From Candidatus Accumulibacter conexus (GTDB lineage: Bacteria; Pseudomonadota; Gammaproteobacteria; Burkholderiales; Rhodocyclaceae): a DNA stretch of 64,000 bases. Both the position numbers and the translations under genes were made by a program. The notes under the pieces were generated by a model. That model made no database searches. It worked only from the letters and a program-made list of their open reading frames with translations, and had not been told where the DNA came from. Where the stretch lies: NCBI GenBank assembly GCA_017592775.1, contig JAGFNJ010000027.1, positions 1 to 64,000 on the forward strand. The letters run 5' to 3'. Shown here piece after piece: positions 52,189-61,226 of this stretch. Positions within the stretch are counted from its first letter, which is position 1. Each line of letters begins with the position of its first letter.

Positions 52189-53705
52189 GCGGCGCCAGCC
52201 AGACGCCGCAGGGATTGGGCGCGCGCCTGTTCGACGCGCTGTCTGCCCGTCCGCCCGACGCCATCGTGCTGCGCGGCGACAGCCAGACCTGGCGGGCCGC
52301 CGAGCTGCAGTCCGCCGTCGATTCGCTGGCCGGCAGCCTCGCGGGTACGCGGGTGCTCGCGGTCCTGGCCGACAACGGGCCGGCCTGGGTGATCGCCGAT
52401 CTCGCGGCCTTGCGTGCCGGCATCGTCCATCTGCCGCTGCCGGGTTTCTTCAGCCCATCGCAACTGGCGCACGCATTGACGCAGGCAGGGGCCGACACGG
52501 TGCTCACCGACGAGCCGGCGCGGATCGCCGGGTTGGGCCTCGGCTTCGCCGTCGTCGGCAAGGCGAACGGACTGTTGAGGATGCAGCGGACGACGCCGGC
52601 GGCCGCGCTGCCGCCGGCAACCGCCAAGATCTCCTTCACTTCCGGCAGTACGGGCACCCCCCGCGGTGTCTGCCTGAGCGCTTCCGGCCTGCTCGACACC
52701 GCTGTTGCCGTTGCCGGATGTTTCGCCGACCTGGCGATCGAACGGCACCTGGTCGTCCTGCCACTGTCGTTGCTGCTCGAGAACAGCGCCGGCATGCATG
52801 CGCCGCTGCTGCTCGGTGCCGAGATCCGTGTCGCCGGGCTGCAGACGCTTGGCTGGCGCGGCATGGCGGGTTTCGATCCGGCGGCGCTGCAGCGGACCGT
52901 TGCCGCCAGCGGTGCCAACAGCCTGATCCTGGTCCCCGAACTGCTGAAGATGTGGAGCACGTACCTGGCGGCGGGCGGGCAGGTGGCGGCTGGCGATCTG
53001 CGCCACGTCGCCGTCGGCGGCGCGCGGGTCGCCCCGGCGCTGCTCGCCCGGGCGCGTGCCGTCGGCCTGCCGGCCTTCCAGGGCTACGGACTGACCGAGT
53101 GCGGTTCGGTCGTCAGCCTCAACCGCCCCGGCGACGACGGCGCAGGTGTCGGCCGTCCGTTGCCGCACGTCCGCGTGCGGATCGCCGACGGTGAAGTGCT
53201 GGTGGGCACGCGCGCCTTTCTCGGCTACGTCGGCGACGCGCTGCCGCTGCCGGCCACTGCGGCGCCGTTGCCGGAGTTCGCCACCGGCGACCTCGGCCGG
53301 CTGGATGGCAATGGCCACCTGCACCTCGAAGGGCGCCGCAAGAATCTGCTGATCACATCGTTCGGCCGCAACGTCGCACCGGAGTGGGTCGAGTCGCTGT
53401 TGCTCGCCGAGCCAGCCATCGCCCAGGCGGTGGTCTTCGGCGACGGCATGCCCTGGCTGTGCGCCCTGCTGGTCGCCGCGCCGGCTGCTGCTGACGAGGC
53501 CTTGACGGCGGCGGTGGCGCGGGTCAACGCCAGCCTGCCTGATTACGCGCGCATCGCCGGTTGGCGACCGGCGGCCCCGTTCAGCAGCGAAAACGGGCTG
53601 GCGACCGGCAACGGACGGCCACGCCGCAGCGCCATCCTTCATCATCATGCCGCCGACCTGGCGGCCATCCATCAAGCAAGGGAAGCAAGCGATGTCCTTT
53701 CATGA
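52185..53705 (+). CDS. AMP-binding (acyl-adenylate-forming) enzyme
   Basis: A 506-residue member of the ANL superfamily. The P-loop core is KISFTSGSTGTPRGVCLSAS (about 147-166), the adenine block FQGYGLTECGSVVSLNRPGD (about 301-320), and FATGDLGRLDGNGHLHLEGR followed by KNLLITSFGRNVAPEWVE marks the A8/hinge region. It would activate a carboxylic acid, probably a fatty acid, as an acyl-adenylate. The C-terminal subdomain is short and I do not see the usual A10 lysine clearly, so it may stop at the adenylate or pass the acyl group to a partner. Overlaps: 4 bases upstream, 14 bases downstream. Confidence 0.9.
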   Translation: MSGASQTPQGLGARLFDALSARPPDAIVLRGDSQTWRAAELQSAVDSLAGSLAGTRVLAVLADNGPAWVIADLAALRAGIVHLPLPGFFSPSQLAHALTQAGADTVLTDEPARIAGLGLGFAVVGKANGLLRMQRTTPAAALPPATAKISFTSGSTGTPRGVCLSASGLLDTAVAVAGCFADLAIERHLVVLPLSLLLENSAGMHAPLLLGAEIRVAGLQTLGWRGMAGFDPAALQRTVAASGANSLILVPELLKMWSTYLAAGGQVAAGDLRHVAVGGARVAPALLARARAVGLPAFQGYGLTECGSVVSLNRPGDDGAGVGRPLPHVRVRIADGEVLVGTRAFLGYVGDALPLPATAAPLPEFATGDLGRLDGNGHLHLEGRRKNLLITSFGRNVAPEWVESLLLAEPAIAQAVVFGDGMPWLCALLVAAPAAADEALTAAVARVNASLPDYARIAGWRPAAPFSSENGLATGNGRPRRSAILHHHAADLAAIHQAREASDVLS

Positions 53706-54357
53706 ACAACTGATCGCCGCCACGGCTACCGAGCGCGCAAGCCTGCTGGCCGTGCCGGTGATTGCCGACTGTCTGCAGGGACGGGTCAGCCTCGGCACCT
53801 ATCTCGCCTTTCTCGGGCAGGCCTACCATCACGTGCGGCAGACCACACCCCTGCTGATGACACTCGGTGGTCGGCTGCCGGAGCGGCTGTCGTGGCTGCG
53901 GCGGCCGGTCGCCGAGTACATCGACGAGGAGATCGGCCACGAGGAATGGATTCTCAACGACATCACTGCGGCTGGTGGCGACGCCGACGCGGTGCGTGCC
54001 AGCCAGCCGGATCTGCCGGCCGAGCTGATGGTCGCCTATGCCTACGACCTGTTGCATCGCGGCAACCCGGCGGCCTTCTTCGGCATGGTATTCGTCCTCG
54101 AGGGCACCAGCGTCGCGCTCGCCCTGCACGCCGCCGACCGCATCCAGCAGACGCTCGGTCTGCCGAATGCCGCGTTCTCGTACCTGCGTTCGCACGGAAC
54201 GCTGGACCAGCAACACACGATGCATCTGGCACGGCTGCTGGAGCGGATGGCGCCGGCCGACCAGGCAGATGTCGTGCACAGCGCACGGGTCTTCTACAAG
54301 CTCTACGGCGACGTCTTCCGCGCCCTGCCGTGCGTGGAGGAAGCGACATGCAGCTGA
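53692..54357 (+). CDS. haem-oxygenase-like (TenA/iron-containing redox) protein
   Basis: A 221-residue all-helical protein. The seven ligands expected for a haem-oxygenase-like diiron oxidase are present in order: an N-terminal Glu/His pair, EEIGHEEWILNDI (E, H, D), VFVLEGTSVALALH (E), and LRSHGTLDQQHTMH (H, D, H). Such enzymes oxidise or decarboxylate fatty acids or amino-acid derivatives. It starts within the AMP-ligase gene (14-base overlap) and ends inside the SDR start (10-base overlap), so the three form a tightly coupled pathway. Confidence 0.87.
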   Translation: MSFHEQLIAATATERASLLAVPVIADCLQGRVSLGTYLAFLGQAYHHVRQTTPLLMTLGGRLPERLSWLRRPVAEYIDEEIGHEEWILNDITAAGGDADAVRASQPDLPAELMVAYAYDLLHRGNPAAFFGMVFVLEGTSVALALHAADRIQQTLGLPNAAFSYLRSHGTLDQQHTMHLARLLERMAPADQADVVHSARVFYKLYGDVFRALPCVEEATCS

Positions 54358-55133
54358 ATCATGCGCGCATCCTCCTCACCGGCGCCAGCGGCGGTCTCGG
54401 CCAGGAACTCGCCCGCCAACTGGCCGCTGCCGGTGCCGTGTTGCTGCTCGCCGGGCGCGACGACGGTCGCTTGCGGCCACTGAGCGCCGCGCTCGGCAAC
54501 GGCTCGGCCTCCGTCTGTGGCGACCTCGGCCGACCTGCCGGCGTCGCCGCGCTGGCGGCGGCAGCGCGCGACTTCGAGGTCAATGTCTTGATCAACAATG
54601 CCGGTGTCGGCGCCTTCGGCCTGCTCGAAACGCAGGCGTGGAGCACCGTCGAGGAGGTGCTGGCAACCAACCTCGAAGGCCCGATCCACCTCACGCATGC
54701 CTTGCTTCCCTGGCTCAAGGCACAGCCGCAGGCGGCGATCGTCAACATCGGGTCGACCTTCGGCAGCCTGCCATTTCCCGGTTTCGCCGCCTACTCGGCG
54801 GCCAAGGCGGGCCTGCGCGGCTTCTCGCAGGCGCTCCGCCGCGAGTTGGCGGATTCGCTCGTCGCCGTCATCCATGTCGCACCGCGGGCGATCGACACGC
54901 CGCTCAACAGCGCGGCGGTCAACGCGCTGAATCGGGCGCTGAAGAACCACAGCGACTCGGCCGCCGACGTGGCGCGACAGATCGTCGCCGCGCTCCGCCG
55001 TGGCGACGGGGAGCACCATTTCGGCTTTCCGGAACGGTTGTTCGCCTGGCTCAACGGCGTTGCCCCATCGCTGATCGACCGTGGCCTGGCCGGCAAGCTG
55101 CCGATCGTCAAGCAGCACAGTCCATCATCCTGA
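54348..55133 (+). CDS. short-chain dehydrogenase/reductase
   Basis: A 261-residue classical SDR. The cofactor motif is LLTGASGGLGQELARQLA (residues about 9-26), then NVLINNAGVGAFG, the catalytic Ser in VNIGSTFGSLPFPGF, and the YSAAK motif with Tyr at about 149. Last of the four overlapping genes begun by the thermostable-hemolysin family member. It would reduce or oxidise a carbonyl/alcohol made by the ligase and diiron enzyme; a fatty-acid-derived product is the best guess. Confidence 0.93.
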   Translation: MQLNHARILLTGASGGLGQELARQLAAAGAVLLLAGRDDGRLRPLSAALGNGSASVCGDLGRPAGVAALAAAARDFEVNVLINNAGVGAFGLLETQAWSTVEEVLATNLEGPIHLTHALLPWLKAQPQAAIVNIGSTFGSLPFPGFAAYSAAKAGLRGFSQALRRELADSLVAVIHVAPRAIDTPLNSAAVNALNRALKNHSDSAADVARQIVAALRRGDGEHHFGFPERLFAWLNGVAPSLIDRGLAGKLPIVKQHSPSS

Positions 55134-55155
55134 ATGCATTGAAAGGACCATTCGC

Positions 55156-55812
55156 ATGAAGATTTCTCTTGTCGCAGGCAGGTTCATCACCCTGCTCGCG
55201 TTTCTCGCCGGCAGCTCGCTGGCCACCGCCGCTGCGCCCGACGATCTCATCCGGCCGATCCAGGAGCAGTGGGCCGAGATCAAGTATCGTCAGCCGGAGA
55301 AGCAGCAGGCCGAGGGCTATCGGGCGCTCGCCGAGCAGGCCCGCAAGATCGTCGAAACGAATCCGAAGATGCCCGAGGCGCTGATCTGGGAAGGCATCGT
55401 CCTCTCCAGTGAAGCGGGTGCCAAGGGTGGTCTCGGTGCCCTGTCGCTGGCCAAGGAAGCCCGGCAGCGACTCGACGAGGCGCTCAAGATCAACGACAGG
55501 GCGCTGAACGGGTCAGCCTACACCAGCCTGGCGACGCTCTATGCCAAGGTGCCGGGCTGGCCGGTCGGCTTTGGCGACAAGGAACGGGCCGAGGAGTATT
55601 TTCGCAAGGCGCTGGCGATCAACCCGGACGGTATTGACCCGAACTTTTTTTACGGCGAGTATCTGGCCGATCGTGGCCGGTCGGCGGAAGCGCTGCCGTA
55701 CCTCGAGAAGGCGTTGAAGGCGCCGCCCCGCCCCGGGCGCGAACTGGCCGACAGTGGTCGCCGCCAGGAAATCCAGGCGTTGCTGGCCAAACTCAGGAAG
55801 GAAAACAGGTAA
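55156..55812 (+). CDS. periplasmic TPR-containing protein
   Basis: A 218-residue protein with a signal peptide (SLVAGRFITLLAFLAGSSLA, then TAAA). The mature part has at least two tetratricopeptide-like helix pairs (GYRALAEQARKIVETNPKMP; AEEYFRKALAINPDGIDPNF; AEALPYLEKAL). It resembles TRAP-associated periplasmic TPR proteins such as TatT in the YARVPGWP-like segment (YAKVPGWPVGFGDKERAEEY). It sits between the SDR and the two-component genes and could link metabolism to sensing. Specific role unknown. Confidence 0.85.
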   Translation: MKISLVAGRFITLLAFLAGSSLATAAAPDDLIRPIQEQWAEIKYRQPEKQQAEGYRALAEQARKIVETNPKMPEALIWEGIVLSSEAGAKGGLGALSLAKEARQRLDEALKINDRALNGSAYTSLATLYAKVPGWPVGFGDKERAEEYFRKALAINPDGIDPNFFYGEYLADRGRSAEALPYLEKALKAPPRPGRELADSGRRQEIQALLAKLRKENR

Positions 55813-56475
55813 TTGCGCGTTCTGCTCGTCGAAGATGATGCCCTCCTCGGCGACGGCGTCCGCGCCGGCCTGAAACTCGGGGGCTACACGGTGGACTGGG
55901 TGCGCGATGGCGAGGCCGCGCGCCTGGCGCTGCTCGACCACGCCTACCAGGCCTGTGTGCTCGACCTCGGCCTGCCGAAACGCGGCGGCCTGTCGGTGTT
56001 GCAGGAACTGCGTGCGCGCGGGAGTCAGTTGCCCGTCCTGATCCTGACCGCGCGCGACAGCAGCGCTGACAAGATCGCCGGGCTCGACGCCGGTGCCGAC
56101 GACTACCTCACGAAGCCCTTCGACCTGCCGGAACTGCAGGCACGCCTGCGGGCGCTGCTGCGCCGCGCCGGCGGCACGGCGACGCCGACACTCGAGCACG
56201 CCGGTGTGGTGCTCGACCCCGCCAGCAAGCGGGTGACCCGGGATGGCGAGGCGGTCAACCTGTCTGCGCGCGAGTACACGCTGCTGCTCGATCTGCTCCG
56301 GCACAAGAACCACATCCGCACCCGCAGCCAGCTCGAGGAAAGCCTGTACTCGTGGGGCGAGGAGACCGGCAGCAACACCGTCGAGGTGTATATCCATCAT
56401 CTGCGCAAGAAGCTGGGTGCGGACTTCATCCGCACCGTGCGCGGCCTCGGTTACCAGCTCGGCGATCCGGCCTGA
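55813..56475 (+). CDS. OmpR/PhoB-type response regulator (QseB/PmrA-like)
   Basis: A 220-residue regulator with a TTG start directly after the previous stop. The receiver domain has the acidic pair in LLVEDDALLG, phospho-Asp51 (CVLDLGLPKRGG) and Lys at about 102 (DDYLTKPFDLPEL). The DNA-binding winged helix covers about 125-220 (SAREYTLLLDLLRHKNHIRT, then VEVYIHHLRKKLG and RTVRGLGYQL). The cognate kinase follows with one-base overlap (TGATG). Confidence 0.95.
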   Translation: MRVLLVEDDALLGDGVRAGLKLGGYTVDWVRDGEAARLALLDHAYQACVLDLGLPKRGGLSVLQELRARGSQLPVLILTARDSSADKIAGLDAGADDYLTKPFDLPELQARLRALLRRAGGTATPTLEHAGVVLDPASKRVTRDGEAVNLSAREYTLLLDLLRHKNHIRTRSQLEESLYSWGEETGSNTVEVYIHHLRKKLGADFIRTVRGLGYQLGDPA

Positions 56476-57866
56476 TGCGCCACTCGCTGCAGAGTGTTCG
56501 CCTGCAGTCGCTGCGCTGGCGCCTGCTGCGCACGGTGTGCGTGGCGTCGCTGTGCGGCCTCGCGCTGACCGCCACGATGAGCTACTGGCAGGCGCAGCAT
56601 GAGGCCGAGGAGCTGATGGACGGGCACCTGGCACAGTCCGCGCGACTCCTGCTGGCGCTGGTGCGCGACAATGAGGAGCACCTGGGCGACCTGGCGACGC
56701 GACTGGCGACGGTGCGCAGCGACGAGCAGAACCTCTATGAGCCGCCGCTCGAGTTCCAGATCGGCGGTGTCGAAGGGGCGTTGCTGTTGCGTTCCGAACA
56801 CGCGCCGCGGGTCGAACTGTCCGCGCCCGCCGGCTACACGGTCATCGAACATGACGGCCAGCCCTGGCGGATCCTCAACCTCGTCGCGGGTTCGGGTGAT
56901 TACCGCGTCCAGGTTGGCCAGTCGATCGTGTTGCGCGACCGGGCGGCGCTCGAGGTGGCGGTGCAGTCGGTCCTGCCGATCGCACTGATGTCGCCGCTGT
57001 TGCTGCTCCTGCTCTACTACTCGGTGCGGCGCGGGCTGAAGCCGCTCGACGACCTGACGGCCGACGTGGCGGCACGTTCGCCGGACAACCTCATGCCGCT
57101 CGCCGCGCGCCACGTGCCCACCGAAGCACAGCCGCTGGTGGTGGCGCTCAACCGGCTGTTGTTCAGGCTGCGGGCCACCCTGGACAACGAACGCCGGTTC
57201 ACCGCCGATGCGGCGCACGAGTTGCGCACGCCACTGGCGGTGGTCCGCATCCAGGCGCAGGTCGCGCAGCTCACTGCCGACAGCGCCGACCGGCAGCACG
57301 CGCTCGACCAGATCGTCGCCGGTACCGACCGTGCCACGCGGGTCGTCGACCAGTTGCTGCGCCTGGCGCGCCTCGACCCGCTGGCGCAATTGCCGACATC
57401 GAGCGAGATCGACCTGGCTGCGCTCGCGCGGCGGGTGCTCGCTGCAACCCCGGTGCCGGAGAAGCGGCCAGGCCTGCTGTTGCAAACCCGCGGCAAGCCG
57501 CTGGCGGTCAGCGGTGACGCCGAACTGCTCGAGATCGTGCTGCGCAACCTGCTCGACAACGCGCTGCGCCATACCCCAGAGGCAGCCCGGATCACCGTTT
57601 TCGTGCGCCGTGAGAATGATGAACTCGCTCTCGGCGTGGCGGACGATGGACCGGGGGTCGCAGCGGACGAACTGCCGCGGCTCGCCGAACGCTTCCATCG
57701 CGGCAGCGAGGCCGGCAGCGATGGCAGCGGCCTCGGACTCGCCATCGCGCAGCGGATCGCCGAACTGCACGGCGCGCGCTTCGAGGCGGAGAACCTTGCC
57801 GCCGGCGGCTTCGAGGCGCGCCTGCGCTGGCCGCGGCCGCCGGTCACGCTGCGGCAGGGGGGCTGA
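56475..57866 (+). CDS. sensor histidine kinase (QseC/PmrB-like)
   Basis: A 463-residue membrane kinase. TM1 is about 20-38, a periplasmic loop of about 130 residues follows, and TM2 is at about 170-188 (VLPIALMSPLLLLLLYYSVR), then HAMP. HisKA has the phospho-His at about 249 (FTADAAHELRTPLAVVRIQA). HATPase motifs are LRNLLDNALRHTPE, VADDGPGVAADELPRLAERF, and GSGLGLAIAQRI. It pairs with the response regulator upstream. The periplasmic loop is rich in acidic residues, which suggests a cation or peptide signal. Confidence 0.95.
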   Translation: MRHSLQSVRLQSLRWRLLRTVCVASLCGLALTATMSYWQAQHEAEELMDGHLAQSARLLLALVRDNEEHLGDLATRLATVRSDEQNLYEPPLEFQIGGVEGALLLRSEHAPRVELSAPAGYTVIEHDGQPWRILNLVAGSGDYRVQVGQSIVLRDRAALEVAVQSVLPIALMSPLLLLLLYYSVRRGLKPLDDLTADVAARSPDNLMPLAARHVPTEAQPLVVALNRLLFRLRATLDNERRFTADAAHELRTPLAVVRIQAQVAQLTADSADRQHALDQIVAGTDRATRVVDQLLRLARLDPLAQLPTSSEIDLAALARRVLAATPVPEKRPGLLLQTRGKPLAVSGDAELLEIVLRNLLDNALRHTPEAARITVFVRRENDELALGVADDGPGVAADELPRLAERFHRGSEAGSDGSGLGLAIAQRIAELHGARFEAENLAAGGFEARLRWPRPPVTLRQGG

Positions 57867-57981
57867 GCCGGCGTTCCGTCGCCAGTGCCGCCGGCGGCCA
57901 CGCCGCCAACCGGTGCCGGCGTCGGTCGTCGCCGCCGGGCGCGTGTTAGAATCGCGCCCCGACCCAGCCGACCCAGCCGCA

Positions 57982-59967
57982 ATGTCCGTTCTCAACCCGC
58001 AGCAGCGGGAAGCGATTCGCTACCTCGACGGTCCGTTGCTGGTCCTGGCGGGCGCCGGCTCGGGCAAGACGCGGGTGATCACCGAGAAGATCGTCTACCT
58101 GATCGAGTCCTGCGGCCTGCAGCCGCGGAACATCGCGGCGATCACCTTCACCAACAAGGCAGCGCGCGAGATGCAGCAACGCGTCGGCAAGTTGCTTGCC
58201 GGGCGTTCTGCCGCCGGCCTGGTCATCTCCACCTTCCATGCGCTGGGGGTGCGCATGCTGCGCGAGGAAGCAAAGGCCATCGGTTACAAGCCGGCTTTCT
58301 CGATCCTCGATTCGGCTGACTGCCTCGCCATCCTGGCCGAGCTTGCGGGCAGCGTCGACAAGGCCGCGGCCCGCCGGCTGCAGTGGCAGATTTCGAGCTG
58401 GAAGAGCGCGCTCGTCCTGCCGGCGGAGGCAGCCGGGACTGCCGGCAACGACAGCGAGGCGCGGGCTGCCCAGGTGTATGCAAGTTACACGACGACGTTG
58501 CGTGCCTACCAGGCGGTCGACTTCGATGATCTGATCGCGTTGCCCGTGCGCCTGCTGGAGACGCAGCCGGCGCTGCGCGAGAAGTGGCAGAACCGCCTGC
58601 GCTACCTGCTGATCGACGAGTACCAGGATACCAATGCCGGCCAGTACGCCCTGCTGCGGCTGCTGGCCGGGCAGCGCGCCGCCTTCACCGCCGTCGGCGA
58701 CGACGATCAGTCGATCTATGGCTGGCGCGGTGCCGACCTGGCCAACCTGCGCGGCTTGCCGCGGGACTACCCGAACCTCAAGCTGATCAAGCTGGAGCAG
58801 AACTATCGTTCGACGGCGCGCATCCTGAAGGCGGCCAACGCGCTGATCGCGAACAACGAGAAGCTCTTCGACAAGAGCCTGTGGTCGGAGCTTGGCCCTG
58901 GCGATCCGATCACCGTCAGCGCCTGCCCGGATCAGGCCCGCGAGGCCGAGTCCGTGGTCATGAAGCTGCAGGCGCACCGCTTCGAACACCGCGGCCGCTT
59001 CAGCGACTACGCGATCCTGTACCGCGGCAACTTCCAGGCGCGCGCCGTGGAGCAGTTCCTGCGCAACCAGCGGGTTCCCTATCGGCTTTCGGGCGGCCAG
59101 TCGTTCTTCGACAAGGCCGAGATTCGCGACGTTGCCGCCTATCTGCGCCTGCTGGCCAACACCGACGACGACCCGGCGTTCATTCGTGCGGTCAGCGCAC
59201 CGCGGCGTGGTGTCGGCAGCAGCACGCTGCAGGTCCTTGGCGAGTATGCGGGCGAACGCCACCTGTCGCTGTTCACGGCGGCCTTCGAGCAGGGCTTCGC
59301 GCAACGCGTGCAGCCCCGCCAGCTCTCGCCGTTGCTCGAATTCGGCGACTTCGTCCGGCGCCTGCAGCAGCGCGCCGGGCGTGAACCGGCGGCGTCGGTG
59401 CTCGACGAGCTGTTGACCGGGATCGCCTACGAGGACTGGCTGCGCACGCAGGACGAAGCGCGGACGGCGCGGACCAGATGGGAGAACGTCCGTGAGCTGT
59501 GCGACTGGCTCGGCAGGAAGGCTGATGAGGAGGGGAAGACGCTGCTCGAAGCGGCGCAGGGAATCGCCTTGGTCAGCATGATCGAGAAGGACGAGGTCGA
59601 CGCCGACGCGGTCCAGCTGTCGACGTTGCATGCCGCCAAGGGTCTCGAGTTCAAGCACGTCTTCCTGATCGGTGTCGAGGAGGGTGTCCTGCCGCACCGG
59701 GAAGCGCAGGCCGAGAACCGTCTGGAGGAAGAGCGTCGCCTGATGTACGTCGGCATCACCCGTGCGCAGCGCTCGCTGCATCTCAGCTACGCCGAAAAAC
59801 GCCAGCAGGGCCGGCAGCTCATGGCCAGTGAGGCTTCACGCTTCATCGGCGAAATGGGCCGCGAAGACCTGCGTTTCGTCGGTGGTGGCAGCGATGGTGT
59901 GCCGGACAAGGCGGGTGGCGCGCAGCGTCTGGCGGCGATCCGGGCGATGCTCGGCCGGGCTGGGTAA
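57982..59967 (+). CDS. rep: ATP-dependent DNA helicase Rep
   Basis: A 661-residue UvrD/Rep-family superfamily 1A helicase (E. coli Rep is 673). ATG at 57982. Motif I is VLAGAGSGKT (21-30), Ia AAITFTNKAAREM, II LLIDEYQDTN, III VGDDDQSIYGWRGAD, V VQLSTLHAAKGLEF and VI EERRLMYVGITRAQ. It translocates 3'-5' on single-stranded DNA, removes proteins ahead of the fork and helps restart replication. No neighbouring operon partner; it is monocistronic. Confidence 0.96.
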   Translation: MSVLNPQQREAIRYLDGPLLVLAGAGSGKTRVITEKIVYLIESCGLQPRNIAAITFTNKAAREMQQRVGKLLAGRSAAGLVISTFHALGVRMLREEAKAIGYKPAFSILDSADCLAILAELAGSVDKAAARRLQWQISSWKSALVLPAEAAGTAGNDSEARAAQVYASYTTTLRAYQAVDFDDLIALPVRLLETQPALREKWQNRLRYLLIDEYQDTNAGQYALLRLLAGQRAAFTAVGDDDQSIYGWRGADLANLRGLPRDYPNLKLIKLEQNYRSTARILKAANALIANNEKLFDKSLWSELGPGDPITVSACPDQAREAESVVMKLQAHRFEHRGRFSDYAILYRGNFQARAVEQFLRNQRVPYRLSGGQSFFDKAEIRDVAAYLRLLANTDDDPAFIRAVSAPRRGVGSSTLQVLGEYAGERHLSLFTAAFEQGFAQRVQPRQLSPLLEFGDFVRRLQQRAGREPAASVLDELLTGIAYEDWLRTQDEARTARTRWENVRELCDWLGRKADEEGKTLLEAAQGIALVSMIEKDEVDADAVQLSTLHAAKGLEFKHVFLIGVEEGVLPHREAQAENRLEEERRLMYVGITRAQRSLHLSYAEKRQQGRQLMASEASRFIGEMGREDLRFVGGGSDGVPDKAGGAQRLAAIRAMLGRAG

Positions 59968-60123
59968 GTCGGTTGCGGCAGCGGGTCACTGCGCGTTACA
60001 GCGCGTTACGCAACTGCTGACATCGAATGTGTGCGCCACGGCGTTGTTCGGGGCAAGGCCGCAGGATGAACCGACAGTTCCCTGGAGTGGCCGAGCAAAC
60101 CCCAATCAACTCAAGGAGATCAT

Positions 60124-60451
60124 CATGCTGAAGAACATCATCGCCATCGCCGTCGCCGCTGCTTTCGGTACCGCCGCCTTTGCCCAGGGCACTGCCACCA
60201 GCCCGGCGAAACCGGTCGACACGGCCAAGCCCGCGGCGCAGGTCGCAGCGGCGCCAGCACCTGCCGCGGCCACCCCGGTTGCCGGCAGCGTGACGACCGC
60301 GACGCCGGCCAAGACCGAAGCCGCTGCGGTAGAGAAGAAGGCGACTGCGAAACCGCAGGCGAAGAAGCCCGAGGCTGCTGCCGCCGTGACGACCCCCGCT
60401 CCGGCCGCTCCGGCCGCCACCACCGGTACCGCTCCGGCAGCAGGCAAGTAA
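60124..60451 (+). CDS. Ala/Pro-rich secreted protein
   Basis: A 108-residue protein with AAGGAG at 60113-60118 and a clear signal peptide (MLKNIIAIAVAAAFGTAAFA, cleaved before QGT). The mature part is almost entirely Ala, Pro, Thr, Val and Lys (repeats such as KPAAQV, APAAAT, KPEAAA), so it is likely unstructured and basic. No enzymatic domain is present. Similar low-complexity secreted proteins occur in betaproteobacteria; function is not known. Confidence 0.85.
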
Positions 60452-60459
60452 CGGCGGCG

Positions 60460-60500
60460 GCGCGGTCAGCGCCGTTGCCCGGCAACGGCGCTGACCGCGC
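60460..60500. terminator. perfect 20-bp inverted repeat after the Ala/Pro-rich gene
   Basis: GCGCGGTCAGCGCCGTTGCC (60460-60479) is exactly complementary to 60481-60500 with a single central base, so a stem of about 18-19 pairs forms. It lies just after the stop and before a second hairpin. Confidence 0.7.
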
Positions 60501-60509
60501 CCACAAAGG

Positions 60510-60536
60510 AAAAAGGAGGCCACTGGCCTCCTTTTT
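60510..60536. terminator. bidirectional intrinsic terminator
   Basis: AAAAAGGAGGCCA (60510-60522) pairs with TGGCCTCCTTTTT (60524-60536). The A run on one side and T run on the other let it serve both the rightward gene ending at 60451 and the leftward cytochrome gene ending at 60555. Confidence 0.88.
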
Positions 60537-60554
60537 CTTGCTGCCCCGCCGAGT

Positions 60555-61001
60555 CTACTTGGCGAGGCCGACGAGGTGCTCCACCGCTGCCTTGATTTCG
60601 CCGTCGGTGAGATCGGCGCCACCGCCCTTCGGTGGCATCGCTCCCTTGCCGTTGGTGACACTCTTGATCAGCGCTGCACTTCCCGTCGCGATGCGCGGTG
60701 CCCAGGCAGCCTTGTCACCCGCCTTGGGCGCGCCGGCCGCGCCGCTGGCATGACACGCCATGCAGACCGACTGGTAGACCGTTGCCCCGTCACGTGGTTT
60801 GCCATCGGACTTGGCGGGCGCCGCCTTCGCCAGTTCCACCTTCGCTACCGGCTGGATGCGCGCGTCCGCGTCATCCGCGACGCTGGGCATGCCCGAACCC
60901 TTGCCGACCAGGGACAGCGGCCAGATGACGGCGATCAGGACGACCGCGACGACGATGGTGATCACGAGAATCAAACGCGAGGAGGATTGCTGCTGAGCCA
61001 T
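60555..61001 (-). CDS. membrane-anchored cytochrome c5-like protein
   Basis: A 148-residue protein. Residues about 10-32 are an uncleaved membrane anchor (LILVITIVVAVVLIAVIWPL). After a linker, the c-type cytochrome has the haem site SVCMACHASG, and the methionine ligand is in GKGAMPPKGGG, followed by AAVEHLVGLAK. It carries electrons in the periplasm, probably between the bc1 complex and a terminal oxidase or another acceptor. It is convergent with the Ala/Pro-rich gene and shares the terminator. Confidence 0.94.
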   Translation of the reverse strand: MAQQQSSSRLILVITIVVAVVLIAVIWPLSLVGKGSGMPSVADDADARIQPVAKVELAKAAPAKSDGKPRDGATVYQSVCMACHASGAAGAPKAGDKAAWAPRIATGSAALIKSVTNGKGAMPPKGGGADLTDGEIKAAVEHLVGLAK

Positions 61002-61119
61002 ACCAAGTCCTTAGTGGTCCGCTGGTCAAAGCCGATATTCTAACGCCGTTTGGCGCCACCCAGAAGTGCTCTCGGGCTGGACTGGCCGACACAAACCGGT
61101 TAAGCTTGCGGCCCTGCAC

Positions 61120-61196
61120 GCGCCCGTAGCTCAGTTGGATAGAGTACTGCCCTCCGAAGGCAGGGGTCGGACGTTCGAATCGTCTCGGGCGTGCCA
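61120..61196 (+). tRNA. tRNA-Arg (anticodon CCG)
   Basis: 77 bases forming a full cloverleaf. Acceptor GCGCCCG pairs with CGGGCGT (one G-U pair), D-arm AGCTCAGTTGGATAGAG, anticodon stem CTGCC/GGCAG with loop CTCCGAA (anticodon CCG at 61154-61156), and TTCGAATC T-loop. CCA is encoded (61194-61196). It reads CGG codons. Gene fragments follow immediately downstream, as at many integration sites. Confidence 0.97.
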
Positions 61197-61226
61197 TGAA
61201 TTCAATGACTTGGCTCCTCGTGGTAT

